Below are positions 43,086-52,066 of a stretch of DNA of 64,000 nt, in pieces. The DNA comes from an uncultured Bacteroidales bacterium (GTDB taxonomy: Bacteria > Bacteroidota > Bacteroidia > Bacteroidales > F082). Each line of letters starts with the position of its first letter. Within the stretch, counting starts at the first letter, position 1. A program made the translations under genes and the position numbers. The stretch is from positions 1-64,000 of the forward strand of contig CAMYYB010000007.1 in NCBI GenBank assembly GCA_947303335.1, in the 5' to 3' direction. Below the pieces are notes generated by a model, which was not told where the DNA came from, did not search any database, and was given only the letters and a program-made list of their open reading frames with translations.

Positions 43086-43202
43086 GCCGTTGCCCACAAG
43101 AAGTTTGAAGGTCTGGATGTCCTGAGCCTCCTGAAAGAAAAGCACGTGGTGTTTGACGTGAAGTGTACGCTGGATAGAAGTATCGTAGACGGAAGACTGT
43201 AA
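43086..43202 (+). pseudogene. Duplicate 3' end of the nucleotide-sugar dehydrogenase
   Basis: 111 of 117 nt match 41188-41304. All six changes are synonymous, so the encoded 38 residues (ending RSIVDGRL) are the same. Homology starts sharply at 43086 and ends at the stop codon. It has no start codon or upstream coding sequence and cannot make a dehydrogenase. Confidence 0.95.
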
Positions 43203-43602
43203 TAAGACCGGGCGCGATACATTAACTTTAAGTTTCAGTTTTACTTCGACAGGCTCAGCAACCGACTTGAGCCGTAGTACCCAAGTCCTACCCAAGTCCT
43301 ACCCAAGTCCTACCCAAGTAGTACCCAAGTAGTAGCCAAGCTCAGAGAGGACTGAAACACTTGGGAGATAGTTGAGTAGGGGTGTGCTACGACGGCTCTG
43401 CGTGGGCTCAATGGCTTGGGTTGTACTTATCGTTCAAACAATTCTTTTTTATCTATTTTTATACAGCCTCTTAAAATATCAAATCTGGCGAAACGATTAT
43501 AACAGGCTCTCCGTTAATGCCAGAATTCAACAAAAACAGTTTTGAGTCTGTCCTAACAAATCAAGTCATCAATGATGATATAGAAACTAAAACAAAGATT
43601 TT
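43203..43602. other. Noncoding gap with array and inverted repeat
   Basis: 400 bp without a gene before the acyltransferase. It holds a partial CTTCGACAGGCTCAG repeat at about 43245, the inverted pair GGCTCA/TGAGCC around it, the 11-bp array at 43278-43343, and CTCAGAG/CTCTGCG sequence. No good -7 element is visible. Confidence 0.6.
43278..43343. repeat. 11-bp phased repeat array (six units)
   Basis: TACCCAAGTCC three times, TACCCAAGTAG twice, then TAGCCAAGCTC, in exact 11-bp register. It is more uniform than the 25226 array, which has the same period and a related core of the form nnTAnCCnnnT. An 11-bp period is close to one DNA helical turn and is not a multiple of three. Confidence 0.92.
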
Positions 43603-44601
43603 ATGACCAGAGACTTCCGTTTTGACATAGCCCGTGCTGTTTGCATGTGTTATATTATAGCAGCGTTGCATTTATCCCAATATCTTGGGCAGGAGTATTA
43701 CATTTACGAAACCCATATTGGTCGCATAGTGACGTTTTCTTGTTTGGGTCTGTTTACTTTTATGTCGGGCTATTTAATTGGAAAAAAGAACGATTTTACC
43801 CCTTTCACGCAATCAGGCAACTCGGTAACTCATAAAGTGTTAGCTTTTTATAGAAAACGTTTTATCAGAGTCTATCCTTTGTTCTTCTTAGCCACCATCC
43901 TACTTTATGTAATTGGTTTCAATGACTTGCAATCTTCTGCTTTGGGATTGATAGGACTGGCACCATTTATTACACATCAACCTAAGACCCTATGGTATAT
44001 CTCCATGCTGATTGTGTTTTATCTGATAACTCCATTAGTCAACAGAAATTCAATAAAATGGAAAATAACAACAAGCTTGTGTTTCATAATAATCTTTAGT
44101 ATAGCAAAGCTGTTTATCTATGTTGATTCGCGGTTCATATTTAATCTTTTCTTCTATTGTTTGGGGTTAGTAATGTCTGGTATTGAATGTAATTATATCA
44201 ATACGACCAATAACCTAAATGTTAAGATGCATTTGGGCATCATTCTTATGTATATTGCTTTGATGTTATTGACCAATTACTATCTCCCCAATTCTGTTGC
44301 GATACTGTCTATAGGTGCAATAGGGGTATTGGGCATATTTAGCCTTACTTGTATATTGGCAAAAATCAAGAATCAGGGGTTCGTAAGAACGATTGGCCAT
44401 ATAAGTTATGCGAGTATGGTCTGTTACATGTTTCACCGATTCTATTATTGGACGGGTTTATCCCTTTACAATCCCGATAATTTAGTAAAAAAAACTGTTT
44501 TTTTAGTCTTTGTTTTTGTAATAGGGTTGGTGATTTCATATTTTGTTCAAAAGGGATATGACAAAATGTCGTTATCATCTCACCATAAAACAACCTTATA
44601 A
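43603..44601 (+). CDS. Membrane acyltransferase (acyltransferase_3 family)
   Basis: 332 residues with about ten membrane helices. The N-terminus RDFRFDIARAVCMCYIIAALHL and the LGLFTFMSGYLIGKK segment are typical of integral O-acetyltransferases that modify surface glycans. It opens the AT-rich core of the polysaccharide locus. The acceptor sugar is unknown. Confidence 0.85.
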   Translation: MTRDFRFDIARAVCMCYIIAALHLSQYLGQEYYIYETHIGRIVTFSCLGLFTFMSGYLIGKKNDFTPFTQSGNSVTHKVLAFYRKRFIRVYPLFFLATILLYVIGFNDLQSSALGLIGLAPFITHQPKTLWYISMLIVFYLITPLVNRNSIKWKITTSLCFIIIFSIAKLFIYVDSRFIFNLFFYCLGLVMSGIECNYINTTNNLNVKMHLGIILMYIALMLLTNYYLPNSVAILSIGAIGVLGIFSLTCILAKIKNQGFVRTIGHISYASMVCYMFHRFYYWTGLSLYNPDNLVKKTVFLVFVFVIGLVISYFVQKGYDKMSLSSHHKTTL

Positions 44602-44633
44602 AAAATCGGTTAATTTCTTTCTTGAATAAACTT

Positions 44634-46169
44634 ATGCCTAGCGACAATATCAATGCGAAAAGAATAGCGAAGAACACTTTGATGCTATATGTTCGCACCT
44701 TCATAATTCTATTGATAACACTTTATACCTCAAGGGTTGTCCTTAAGGTATTGGGGGTCGAAGATTATGGCACTTACAACGTGGTTGCGGGTGCCGTAGC
44801 CTTCTTCAACTTCCTCAACCATGCTATGTCAATGGCCACACAGCGTTTCCTCAACGTTGAAATGGTCAAAAACGACACGGCCTCCCTTAGGCGTGTCTTC
44901 TGCATGGCCATGAATCTTCATATTATCATTGGATTAATTGTCGTTATCCTGTCTGAAAGTATAGGTCTTTGGCTTGTCAATGGTGTGCTGAACATACCAG
45001 AAGGGCGCATGGTGGCAGCCAATTGGGTCTTCCAATTCGTGGTACTTGGGATGTTCTTCAAAATCATCATGGTGCCATACAATTCGGTGATTATAGCCCA
45101 AGAGCGTATGAGCATCTATGCCTATATCAGCATCTTAGAGGTTGTGTTGCAGTTGGGGCTGGTATTTGCACTCAATTGGTTTAAGGCAGACAAACTCATC
45201 TTGTATGGAGGGTTGATGTTTGGTGTAACGCTTTGCGTGTTCTTGATTTATAAGTTTTATGTCAACGCAAAATTCAAAGAGTCCAAATATTACCTTTTGT
45301 GGGATCGGGGGTTATTTCAGAAAATGGCTGGTTTCTTGGGTTGGAATGTTCTTGGGCAATTGGCGCAGATTTTCACGACCCAAGGTGTCAATATGGTGGT
45401 CAACGTGTTTTATGGTGTCGTCCTCAATGCTGCAATGTCTATTCAGCACCAGGTTTCCGCTGGCATTACCATGTTTGTCCACAACTTTCAAACTTCTTTC
45501 CGTCCACAAATCACCAAAAGCTATGCAGCCAATGAGATTCCAGAAATGAAAAGTCTGGTAATGAAGGCATCAAAAATGTCTTTTTATTTGCTCTATCTTA
45601 TTTCCGTCCCCATTATTTTCAATATTGACTTGATTCTGGAGATATGGTTAGATACCGTTCCCGATTACACTGCTGTTTTCTGTAAATTAGCAATTTGGTT
45701 TTCCTACTTGGAAGCGATTGGAATGCCATTGGTTATGTCTATCATGGCCACAGGGAAGAACCGCGATTATCAAATCTTTTTTAGCATTTCTGTTTCTCTT
45801 AATCTATTGTTGGTATGGCTGTTTTTCAAGATGGGCTTCCCGCCAGAGACGGTATTCTATATCAAGATTGTTCTTGGCGCGCTTACCCTATTTGTAAGAA
45901 TGATTTTTGCCAAACGCCAGGCCTACATTCCGTTGCTTTCTTTTTTAAAAGGAGCCATTCTTCCTTGCCTTATAGTGCTTGGCATCACACAATCCATCAT
46001 CTTCCCACTATTAAGAGTCTATAACGGAAGTATTTGGCATAAGGTGGGCCTGACGGCTTTCTTGGAAGTTCTAATCGCAGTTGTGATATTATTCATCGGA
46101 ATGAACAAGTCCGAACGTGTCTTCATAAAGAATTCCATCACTAAAATCATAACAAAACACAAGAGGTGA
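44634..46169 (+). CDS. wzx: Wzx-type polysaccharide flippase
   Basis: 511 residues from the ATG at 44634 (a TTG at 44622 is also possible). There are 12-14 membrane helices of the MOP/PST family. KNTLMLYVRTFIILLITLYTSRVVLKVLGVEDYG is a typical Bacteroidota Wzx start. It moves undecaprenyl-linked repeat units across the inner membrane. Its presence beside a Wzy-like protein indicates the Wzx/Wzy route. Confidence 0.9.
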   Translation: MPSDNINAKRIAKNTLMLYVRTFIILLITLYTSRVVLKVLGVEDYGTYNVVAGAVAFFNFLNHAMSMATQRFLNVEMVKNDTASLRRVFCMAMNLHIIIGLIVVILSESIGLWLVNGVLNIPEGRMVAANWVFQFVVLGMFFKIIMVPYNSVIIAQERMSIYAYISILEVVLQLGLVFALNWFKADKLILYGGLMFGVTLCVFLIYKFYVNAKFKESKYYLLWDRGLFQKMAGFLGWNVLGQLAQIFTTQGVNMVVNVFYGVVLNAAMSIQHQVSAGITMFVHNFQTSFRPQITKSYAANEIPEMKSLVMKASKMSFYLLYLISVPIIFNIDLILEIWLDTVPDYTAVFCKLAIWFSYLEAIGMPLVMSIMATGKNRDYQIFFSISVSLNLLLVWLFFKMGFPPETVFYIKIVLGALTLFVRMIFAKRQAYIPLLSFLKGAILPCLIVLGITQSIIFPLLRVYNGSIWHKVGLTAFLEVLIAVVILFIGMNKSERVFIKNSITKIITKHKR

Positions 46170-46203
46170 AACAAACCGTAGTGGTGTTTTAAAATGTACC
46201 AGT

Positions 46204-47121
46204 ATGCATACATACGAAAAAATAAAAGAAGACCTTATACAACTTGGTATCCAGAAAGGAGATACGCTGTTTCTGCGAGTTTCCTATAGAGCTATTGGTA
46301 AGATAGATGGCGGTCCAAAAGTGTTTTTAGACGCTCTTCTTGATGTCATTGGCCCCGAAGGAACCATCTTCCTATCAGCCTTCCCTAAAAAGCATATCAC
46401 ACAATTACGCTGGTTCTATAGAAACCAGGTCATTTCAAAGGAAAACTTCCCTAAACCATTTACTGGTGTAATGCCTTTGATGGCTCTTTCTTTTCCCGAA
46501 GCCCGGCTTTCCAACAAATTGGAATTTCCTTTTGTGGTCATTGGTCGACATGCGGATTATCTCACAGAAAACCATACTCACGACAAACGCGGATATTGGC
46601 TGACCCGCGAAGCCATTAAGAAATACGACTGCAAGTGCCTGCGAATTGGTGGGAAACCTCTTTTTGGCACATCCCATTTATCCCTTGAGGATGTTTTCGA
46701 AGCGCAGAATGCTTACATGTCAAAACTCAGAAAAGGTATTTATATAAGAGAAAACGGAGTCGTTAAATGGTATGATGAACCCAATATCACTTTCTGTGGA
46801 AAGGCATTTGACCATTATAGAGACAGAATCACCCAAGCCTCAAAACTCAAAGAGGGAACGGTCGGTGATGGCTATGCCATCATCACAAGTATGCGCAAGT
46901 CATACGAAGAAGAAATGAAAATCTACTCCGAGGATCTTCATCATTTGTTGTGCGACAACCCTGATTGTTACTTGTGCAGAACATCTTATTCGTTTTCCGA
47001 CAGCACCAACTGGAAGTACCTGAAAAGACAAATTGGACGTCTTTTTTCAAGAGATTATAAAGCAGCTTTTACCAACATCCAAAATATCTTGTTGAAAATC
47101 CTATTTGAGAAAAAATCATAA
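46204..47121 (+). CDS. AAC(3)-like N-acetyltransferase
   Basis: 305 residues. The fold matches the aminoglycoside 3-N-acetyltransferase family (LIQLGIQKGDTLFLRVSYRAIG, ALLDVIGPEGTIFLSAF, THDKRGYWLTREAI). In surface polysaccharide loci such proteins acetylate amino sugars rather than antibiotics, so drug resistance is not implied. The C-terminal 60 residues are an extension not usual in the family. Substrate inferred. Confidence 0.82.
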   Translation: MHTYEKIKEDLIQLGIQKGDTLFLRVSYRAIGKIDGGPKVFLDALLDVIGPEGTIFLSAFPKKHITQLRWFYRNQVISKENFPKPFTGVMPLMALSFPEARLSNKLEFPFVVIGRHADYLTENHTHDKRGYWLTREAIKKYDCKCLRIGGKPLFGTSHLSLEDVFEAQNAYMSKLRKGIYIRENGVVKWYDEPNITFCGKAFDHYRDRITQASKLKEGTVGDGYAIITSMRKSYEEEMKIYSEDLHHLLCDNPDCYLCRTSYSFSDSTNWKYLKRQIGRLFSRDYKAAFTNIQNILLKILFEKKS

Positions 47122-47127
47122 ATCAGT

Positions 47128-48336
47128 ATGGAAAAAACTGTCAAATATATTCCTCCACTATTACTACTACTCGCTCTGCTTGCCCTTCCAGTCTTTGACT
47201 TTTTTGTCGACGAAGAGAATTTGACCGTGGGAAGCGGGTCCAATGTAGTTACAAGAGCCATTGTCACAATCATCATGGCCTACATACTCATCTTGCCCAA
47301 CCGTAGCGGAACCCAAAGATCCCACAACCTGCTTACGAGTTGCATTGTGTTTTTTGTGGTTTATCTTTCCGCAATTACCATTTGGTTTTCCCCTCTGACA
47401 TCAAAGCAAGCTTACAATTTGGTCCAAATTACATATTCGTGGTTGGGATTCCTATGTTTCTATAAACTAACCAAATATTACGACATAGACGAGAGGGTGT
47501 ATGCCTATTTCTTTTTCATACTGATAGCGACAATGGCGGTGACGGCCTATCTAAACTTAGACAAAAGAGTAGATTCAGAAAGAGGATTGGAAGTAGCCGA
47601 TAACACCGGCAATGCTATTGTATTTGCATACACGGGAATTATGCTCCTTTCCAAAAAGAAAGTGTTTCCCCTTGCATTATTCCTTGTTATTGTGGGTACA
47701 TTAATCTGTGGCAAGCGCAGTGCCATCCTTGCAACGTCCGCAGCTACTCTACCTCTTTTAATCTACATGTTAACCAACAAAAAAGTGAAATTGACCAGAC
47801 GAATCCTTTTCATTGTTCTCATTGTCATCGGAGCCTTTGTAGCCCTCCGCTATTTCAGTTTCTATATTGACGCAGCTATAGAACGCTTTGAAAGTATTGA
47901 AGAAGATGAGGGCTCGGGGCGCGGTTGGATTTATGAAGAGTATTTGAATCAGTTTTTAATATCAAAACCCATTCATCAAGTGTTTGGACACGGTTTGTTT
48001 GCAGGAACAAGACCATTAAGCAGCCAATATGCTTTCACTCATGTAGCTGCCCACAACGATTGGCTCGAAATTCTGTTTGACTTTGGTTTAATAGGAGTTT
48101 GTACTTATGCCCTAATTTTCTTCTTAGTACTGATTGTCATCATCAAAAACTTAAAAAACAGGAACATTTACTTTTATATGCTCTGCATGTCATTTATCAT
48201 TTGGATGGTAGAATCTATTCTTAGCTCCTCTTTTTTGATGAATATGAATTCCATTTACCTCTATATGAGTGTAGCCTATGCCATCGCCAAACTGGAATCA
48301 AGCCCCAAAAACAACAAAACTATTGAAACCCGATGA
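47128..48336 (+). CDS. wzy: Wzy-like O-antigen polymerase/ligase
   Basis: 402 residues, about eleven membrane helices and a periplasmic loop with RGWIYEEYLNQFL and HVAAHNDWLEILFDFGLIG, the H-x-x-x-L-E motif of the Wzy/WaaL family. It polymerises lipid-linked repeat units in the periplasm. Position after the flippase supports polymerase rather than ligase, but sequence alone does not separate them. Confidence 0.85.
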   Translation: MEKTVKYIPPLLLLLALLALPVFDFFVDEENLTVGSGSNVVTRAIVTIIMAYILILPNRSGTQRSHNLLTSCIVFFVVYLSAITIWFSPLTSKQAYNLVQITYSWLGFLCFYKLTKYYDIDERVYAYFFFILIATMAVTAYLNLDKRVDSERGLEVADNTGNAIVFAYTGIMLLSKKKVFPLALFLVIVGTLICGKRSAILATSAATLPLLIYMLTNKKVKLTRRILFIVLIVIGAFVALRYFSFYIDAAIERFESIEEDEGSGRGWIYEEYLNQFLISKPIHQVFGHGLFAGTRPLSSQYAFTHVAAHNDWLEILFDFGLIGVCTYALIFFLVLIVIIKNLKNRNIYFYMLCMSFIIWMVESILSSSFLMNMNSIYLYMSVAYAIAKLESSPKNNKTIETR

Positions 48337-48980
48337 GTAAGATAGGAAAAGACTTCAAACAATATGGATTCTTCGGTTTTCTGAAAAGAATAGCCAAATG
48401 GTGTCTTCGGATGATTGGCATTCGAATTAATTCCTATTATTTCATGGTTAATGACATTGACTATGAAAAACAAAAAAGTCTATTCGAGTCCAAAGGTTTG
48501 ACAGGAGTAAAAGAGCTGGATTATGATGATTTTTTGAAGGGGGACAAAACCGAATTCACAGAGAAAAAATTGAAACGGGTCAGACAAAGACTTGATGATA
48601 ACGGTTATCACGCCTACGGAATCATTGAAAATGGCAAACTTGTTTACTCCTGCTGGATTTCGTTGAATTGGCTTGCATCTCATAATAAATGTATAGAAGG
48701 ACCTTTGTCAGAAAACGAGTGCTTATTGGTGGATGCATATTGTGCCCCTGAAGGGCGAGGACGCGGGTTTCATAACACAATGAATTCATATCGTTTGATG
48801 AAAGCCTACGAACATGGCAAACAGAGAAGCATAGGTATTGTTCTATCAGAAAATGTACCTGCATTTAAGTCTCAAATCAAAACAGGGAATAGGGTCTTAT
48901 TTAAATTCTATGTTGCAGACTTGTGGGGAAAAACTTACACGAACTATTTCAAAAACAAGGCCAAGGCCGAGGTGGCATGA
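48333..48980 (+). CDS. GNAT-like acetyltransferase
   Basis: 215 residues. The C-terminal half shows a GNAT acyl-CoA site (LLVDAYCAPEGRGRGFHNTM) and SIGIVLSENVPAFKSQIKTGN. The N-terminal part is basic, with a short hydrophobic stretch. It probably acetylates an amino sugar of the repeat unit. It overlaps both neighbours by 4 bp (start at 48333 inside the wzy end, stop at 48980). Confidence 0.72.
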   Translation: MSKIGKDFKQYGFFGFLKRIAKWCLRMIGIRINSYYFMVNDIDYEKQKSLFESKGLTGVKELDYDDFLKGDKTEFTEKKLKRVRQRLDDNGYHAYGIIENGKLVYSCWISLNWLASHNKCIEGPLSENECLLVDAYCAPEGRGRGFHNTMNSYRLMKAYEHGKQRSIGIVLSENVPAFKSQIKTGNRVLFKFYVADLWGKTYTNYFKNKAKAEVA

Positions 48981-50116
48981 ATGAAGTAATCGTTTTTGGT
49001 AAGGACAGGTATAACACATTGGGGTTAGTGAGGAGCTTAGGGCGAAAAGGCATTCCTGTGCTTTTGCTATTGAAGCATTCGTCACCCATTAGTTATTGCA
49101 GGCTTTCCAAATATGTCACTCGAACGAAACAAGTCAACACCGTCGAAGAAGGTGTTCAATACCTGATAAACAGTTATAAAGTTCATTCGGGCGAAAAGAC
49201 AATAATTATACCTACAAGTGACTCGGTGGCCAGTGAGATGGATCTTCATTATGATGCGTTGTCACCCAAGTTTATGTTTCCCAACGCTGGCAATGCAGGG
49301 TCATTAACGGCAATCATGGACAAAGCTTTGATGACCAGTATTGCAAAGGATGCAGGCTTGTCAACGCCCATGACCATAGAATACACCTGCGGCGACGCAC
49401 TTCCAGAGCATATTCCTTTTCCTTGCCTTATTAAACCAGCCAAAAGCATAGAAGGCACAAAATCCCAAATCAAGATTTGCTATAATCTGAATGAAATTGA
49501 GTCAGCAGTTTCGGCTCTGAAAAACAGGCAACACATATTAATCCAGCAATTAATCAACAAAGAATATGACATCTTGCTTTTGGGTTGCCGTTGCCCAAAT
49601 GGAAAAGTGTTTTTGTCAGGGGTTTTCAAGAAAGAAAGATGGGTGTCTGTGGGAGAAGACGGATCGTTTGGATTAATCACAACGGATTATTCACAGTGGT
49701 TCAATAAAGGTGTTGTTGAACAGTTTCTATCTAAACTGAATTATGTCGGGCCTTTCAGCATAGAATGTGGGGTTGAGAAAGGAATACCATACTTTTATGA
49801 AATCAACCTGAGAAACGACGGCACTTCCCATTATTTTGACCTAACAGGATTCTGTACTCCTTATGCATGGATAATGGGATGTTTAGACTACGATATAGAG
49901 TATTCTGGAAAAGGGGAGTATTATTTTATTGACGAGTTTGGAGATTTTGTGAACGTTGCAGCAGGCAACTGTACCTTCAAAGAGTGGCGACGCGACAAAA
50001 AAAGAGCTTCTGTATTCAAATATAAGTGTTCCGATGACAGGAAACCGATGCTTGTCATTTTCCCATATATGGTTGCAAGAACAATCAAGACTATTGTGAA
50101 AACAAGGAGGAAATAA
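48977..50116 (+). CDS. ATP-grasp ligase (carbamoyl-phosphate-synthase-like)
   Basis: 379 residues from the ATG at 48977, which overlaps the preceding stop. ATP-grasp features are visible: IPFPCLIKPAKSIEGTKSQIK (ATP-binding Lys), HILIQQLINKEYDILLLGCR, and the metal-binding Glu/Asn pairs in PFSIECGVEKGIPYFYEINLRNDG. ATP-grasp enzymes join a carboxylate to an amine. In this locus it may attach an amino acid to a uronic or amino sugar; that is inference. Confidence 0.85.
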   Translation: MNEVIVFGKDRYNTLGLVRSLGRKGIPVLLLLKHSSPISYCRLSKYVTRTKQVNTVEEGVQYLINSYKVHSGEKTIIIPTSDSVASEMDLHYDALSPKFMFPNAGNAGSLTAIMDKALMTSIAKDAGLSTPMTIEYTCGDALPEHIPFPCLIKPAKSIEGTKSQIKICYNLNEIESAVSALKNRQHILIQQLINKEYDILLLGCRCPNGKVFLSGVFKKERWVSVGEDGSFGLITTDYSQWFNKGVVEQFLSKLNYVGPFSIECGVEKGIPYFYEINLRNDGTSHYFDLTGFCTPYAWIMGCLDYDIEYSGKGEYYFIDEFGDFVNVAAGNCTFKEWRRDKKRASVFKYKCSDDRKPMLVIFPYMVARTIKTIVKTRRK

Positions 50117-50997
50117 TGAGTATTAGAATAGTCTTCGGCAACATAACAGGTGCAATCCTGACACTGGGTTGGAATCTGTTCAACAAGTTTAACCCTAAGC
50201 AGCATATACTATCCCTTTATTTGCATAATCCGCAAAAGAATGTGTTCGAGAACACTGTTCTCTACTTGAAAAAGAAAGGATTTCGCTTTATCTCCACCGA
50301 TGATTTGCAAAAGTTGTTGGAGCAAAAAAAATCATTGCAAGGGAGAACAGCCATTGTTACCCTGGATGATGCTTGGCGCGACAATCTTCAAAATGTAATT
50401 CCCATAGCAGAAAAACATCAGGTACCCATCACCATTTTCACCCCTATCCAGCCTGTGGAAGAAGGCGTTATGTGGCTAAGATGGTTTCGCGATAAAGAAA
50501 CACTGTCGAAATTTCCCGAATTGGCAAATCAAAATCCCAAGAGATTATCCACGTCGAGACGCAATGAATATTGGACTAAGATGAAGGAGCAAAAGCGTTT
50601 TGAAAGAGAGATAATGACCATAAACGAGGTGCAATCTTTAGCGAAGCTACCCTTTGTGACGATTGGAGGACACACTTATTCGCATCCCATATTGCCCAAC
50701 TGCACACCAGAGGAACTGGAATCAGAATTGGTGGATGCTGGCCAGACCATGCGGACTTGGACAGGAACTGACATTCACGTTATGGCCTATCCCAATGGCG
50801 ATTTCAACAATGAAGTGATTGCCGTTAGCAAAAGAGCTGGATTTGACATGGCCTTTACTACTGAGGAGGGACGTTATATTGACATCAGACACGCTGACCT
50901 TATGCGCCTACCCCGCAATTGTGTGCCCAACGCTTTCGGAAGGCAGGAGAGCAGGGCACGGGCGTTGGGCGTCTGGCAAAAAGTTTTCAAGAAATGA
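50116..50997 (+). CDS. Polysaccharide deacetylase family protein
   Basis: 293 residues of the NodB-homology fold. TAIVTLDDAWRDNL carries the metal Asp, GGHTYSHPILPNCTPEELESEL is the H-x-x-x-H motif, and HVMAYPNGDFNNEVI is the catalytic motif 3. The family removes N-acetyl or related groups from glycans. A 1-bp overlap joins it to the ATP-grasp gene and a 4-bp overlap joins it to the CapA gene. Confidence 0.9.
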   Translation: MSIRIVFGNITGAILTLGWNLFNKFNPKQHILSLYLHNPQKNVFENTVLYLKKKGFRFISTDDLQKLLEQKKSLQGRTAIVTLDDAWRDNLQNVIPIAEKHQVPITIFTPIQPVEEGVMWLRWFRDKETLSKFPELANQNPKRLSTSRRNEYWTKMKEQKRFEREIMTINEVQSLAKLPFVTIGGHTYSHPILPNCTPEELESELVDAGQTMRTWTGTDIHVMAYPNGDFNNEVIAVSKRAGFDMAFTTEEGRYIDIRHADLMRLPRNCVPNAFGRQESRARALGVWQKVFKK

Positions 50998-52061
50998 TTA
51001 GCATTAGTTTTGTTGGTGATATCAGCCTGAACAACCGTTACCAAAACCTTGAAAAGCAAGGAGTACGACCCTTTGCTGAGATAGAGCCTATTTTCAATGC
51101 AACTGACTTCAGAGTCGGGAATCTGGAATGTCTTTGTGCTGCCGACGGAAAAGAAAACAAGTTGAAGAAACCTCGCTTGAAAACCAACGAGGATGCTTTG
51201 AACTTGTTGCGCCCACTCCGTTTCAACATGTTGAGTCTGGCGCACAACCATATCTATGATGCTTGCGAAGGCGGTATTGCCTGTACCCTTGACAAGTTGG
51301 CTTCGTTGGGAATAATGGCTATTGGTTATCAATCAGATGCCAACGGCGACCCATATCTTTGGAGAACAGAGGTGAAAGGGATGCCGTTGGCTGTTATTAC
51401 CGCCATTCACAAAGACACTAATCCTCATTTACCAGAGAATGTGCATTTAAACCTGCCTTTTTATGATACCAACCATATAGTCGAGGCCATCAGAGAAGCA
51501 AAACAAGAAAAACGATTTGTCGCCATTTATTTGCATTGGGGCGGGAAAACAGAGGAGGGTTTTATGCCGGATTGGTATGAGATAGAGGATGCGCATCGCT
51601 TCATTGATGAAGGGGCTGATGTAGTCATTGGCAGCCATTCACACTCCATTCAACCTTTTGAACAATACAAAGGCAAATACATTTTCTACAGTTTAGGCAA
51701 TTTCTGTTTCGACGATGTGGAAACGGATGGAAAGATATATCCTATCGGACGTTATCGCAAACGGAAGGGTATTATGGTGACTCTGAACATTAACGAGAAT
51801 GATTTGCATTACGACATCAACGTCCAAAGAATCCAAAATGAAAACTGTATTATCCACCCACAAAAGAACCGATTGAAGTTGCAGTGGCGTAATGCCAAGT
51901 TTCAAGTATTAAAACGTTGCAAACCTTTGTGGAAATTGGATTTCCTGTGGTTCCGGAAGGTGTCGCCCATCTTTATCTATTTGGCGGAAAGCCCTGACTC
52001 ATTAGGCACCAAATTGTCAAAATTCAAACTGAACAAATTGTTGAGTCGTTTTAAATCATAA
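50994..52061 (+). CDS. CapA family protein (PGA_cap metallophosphatase-like)
   Basis: 355 residues from ATG 50994; a longer frame from 50919 runs inside the previous gene. It has the PGA_cap fold: ISISFVGDISLNNRY at the start, FNMLSLAHNHIYDACEGGI, FVAIYLHWGGK and DVVIGSHSHSIQPFEQYKGKYIFYSLGNFCFD. CapA takes part in poly-gamma-glutamate capsule export in Bacillus; homologues also occur in many polysaccharide loci. The 4-bp ATGA overlap links it to the deacetylase. Confidence 0.88.
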   Translation: MISISFVGDISLNNRYQNLEKQGVRPFAEIEPIFNATDFRVGNLECLCAADGKENKLKKPRLKTNEDALNLLRPLRFNMLSLAHNHIYDACEGGIACTLDKLASLGIMAIGYQSDANGDPYLWRTEVKGMPLAVITAIHKDTNPHLPENVHLNLPFYDTNHIVEAIREAKQEKRFVAIYLHWGGKTEEGFMPDWYEIEDAHRFIDEGADVVIGSHSHSIQPFEQYKGKYIFYSLGNFCFDDVETDGKIYPIGRYRKRKGIMVTLNINENDLHYDINVQRIQNENCIIHPQKNRLKLQWRNAKFQVLKRCKPLWKLDFLWFRKVSPIFIYLAESPDSLGTKLSKFKLNKLLSRFKS

Positions 52062-52066
52062 TCAAC

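Noticed and set aside
43278-43343. Possible replication-origin iterons
   Set aside because: No replication initiator gene is nearby and the locus is chromosomal in character. The period matches iterons only loosely.
46204-47121. Aminoglycoside resistance gene
   Set aside because: The AAC(3)-like fold lies between flippase and polymerase genes. In this setting a glycan acetyltransferase is far more likely than drug resistance.
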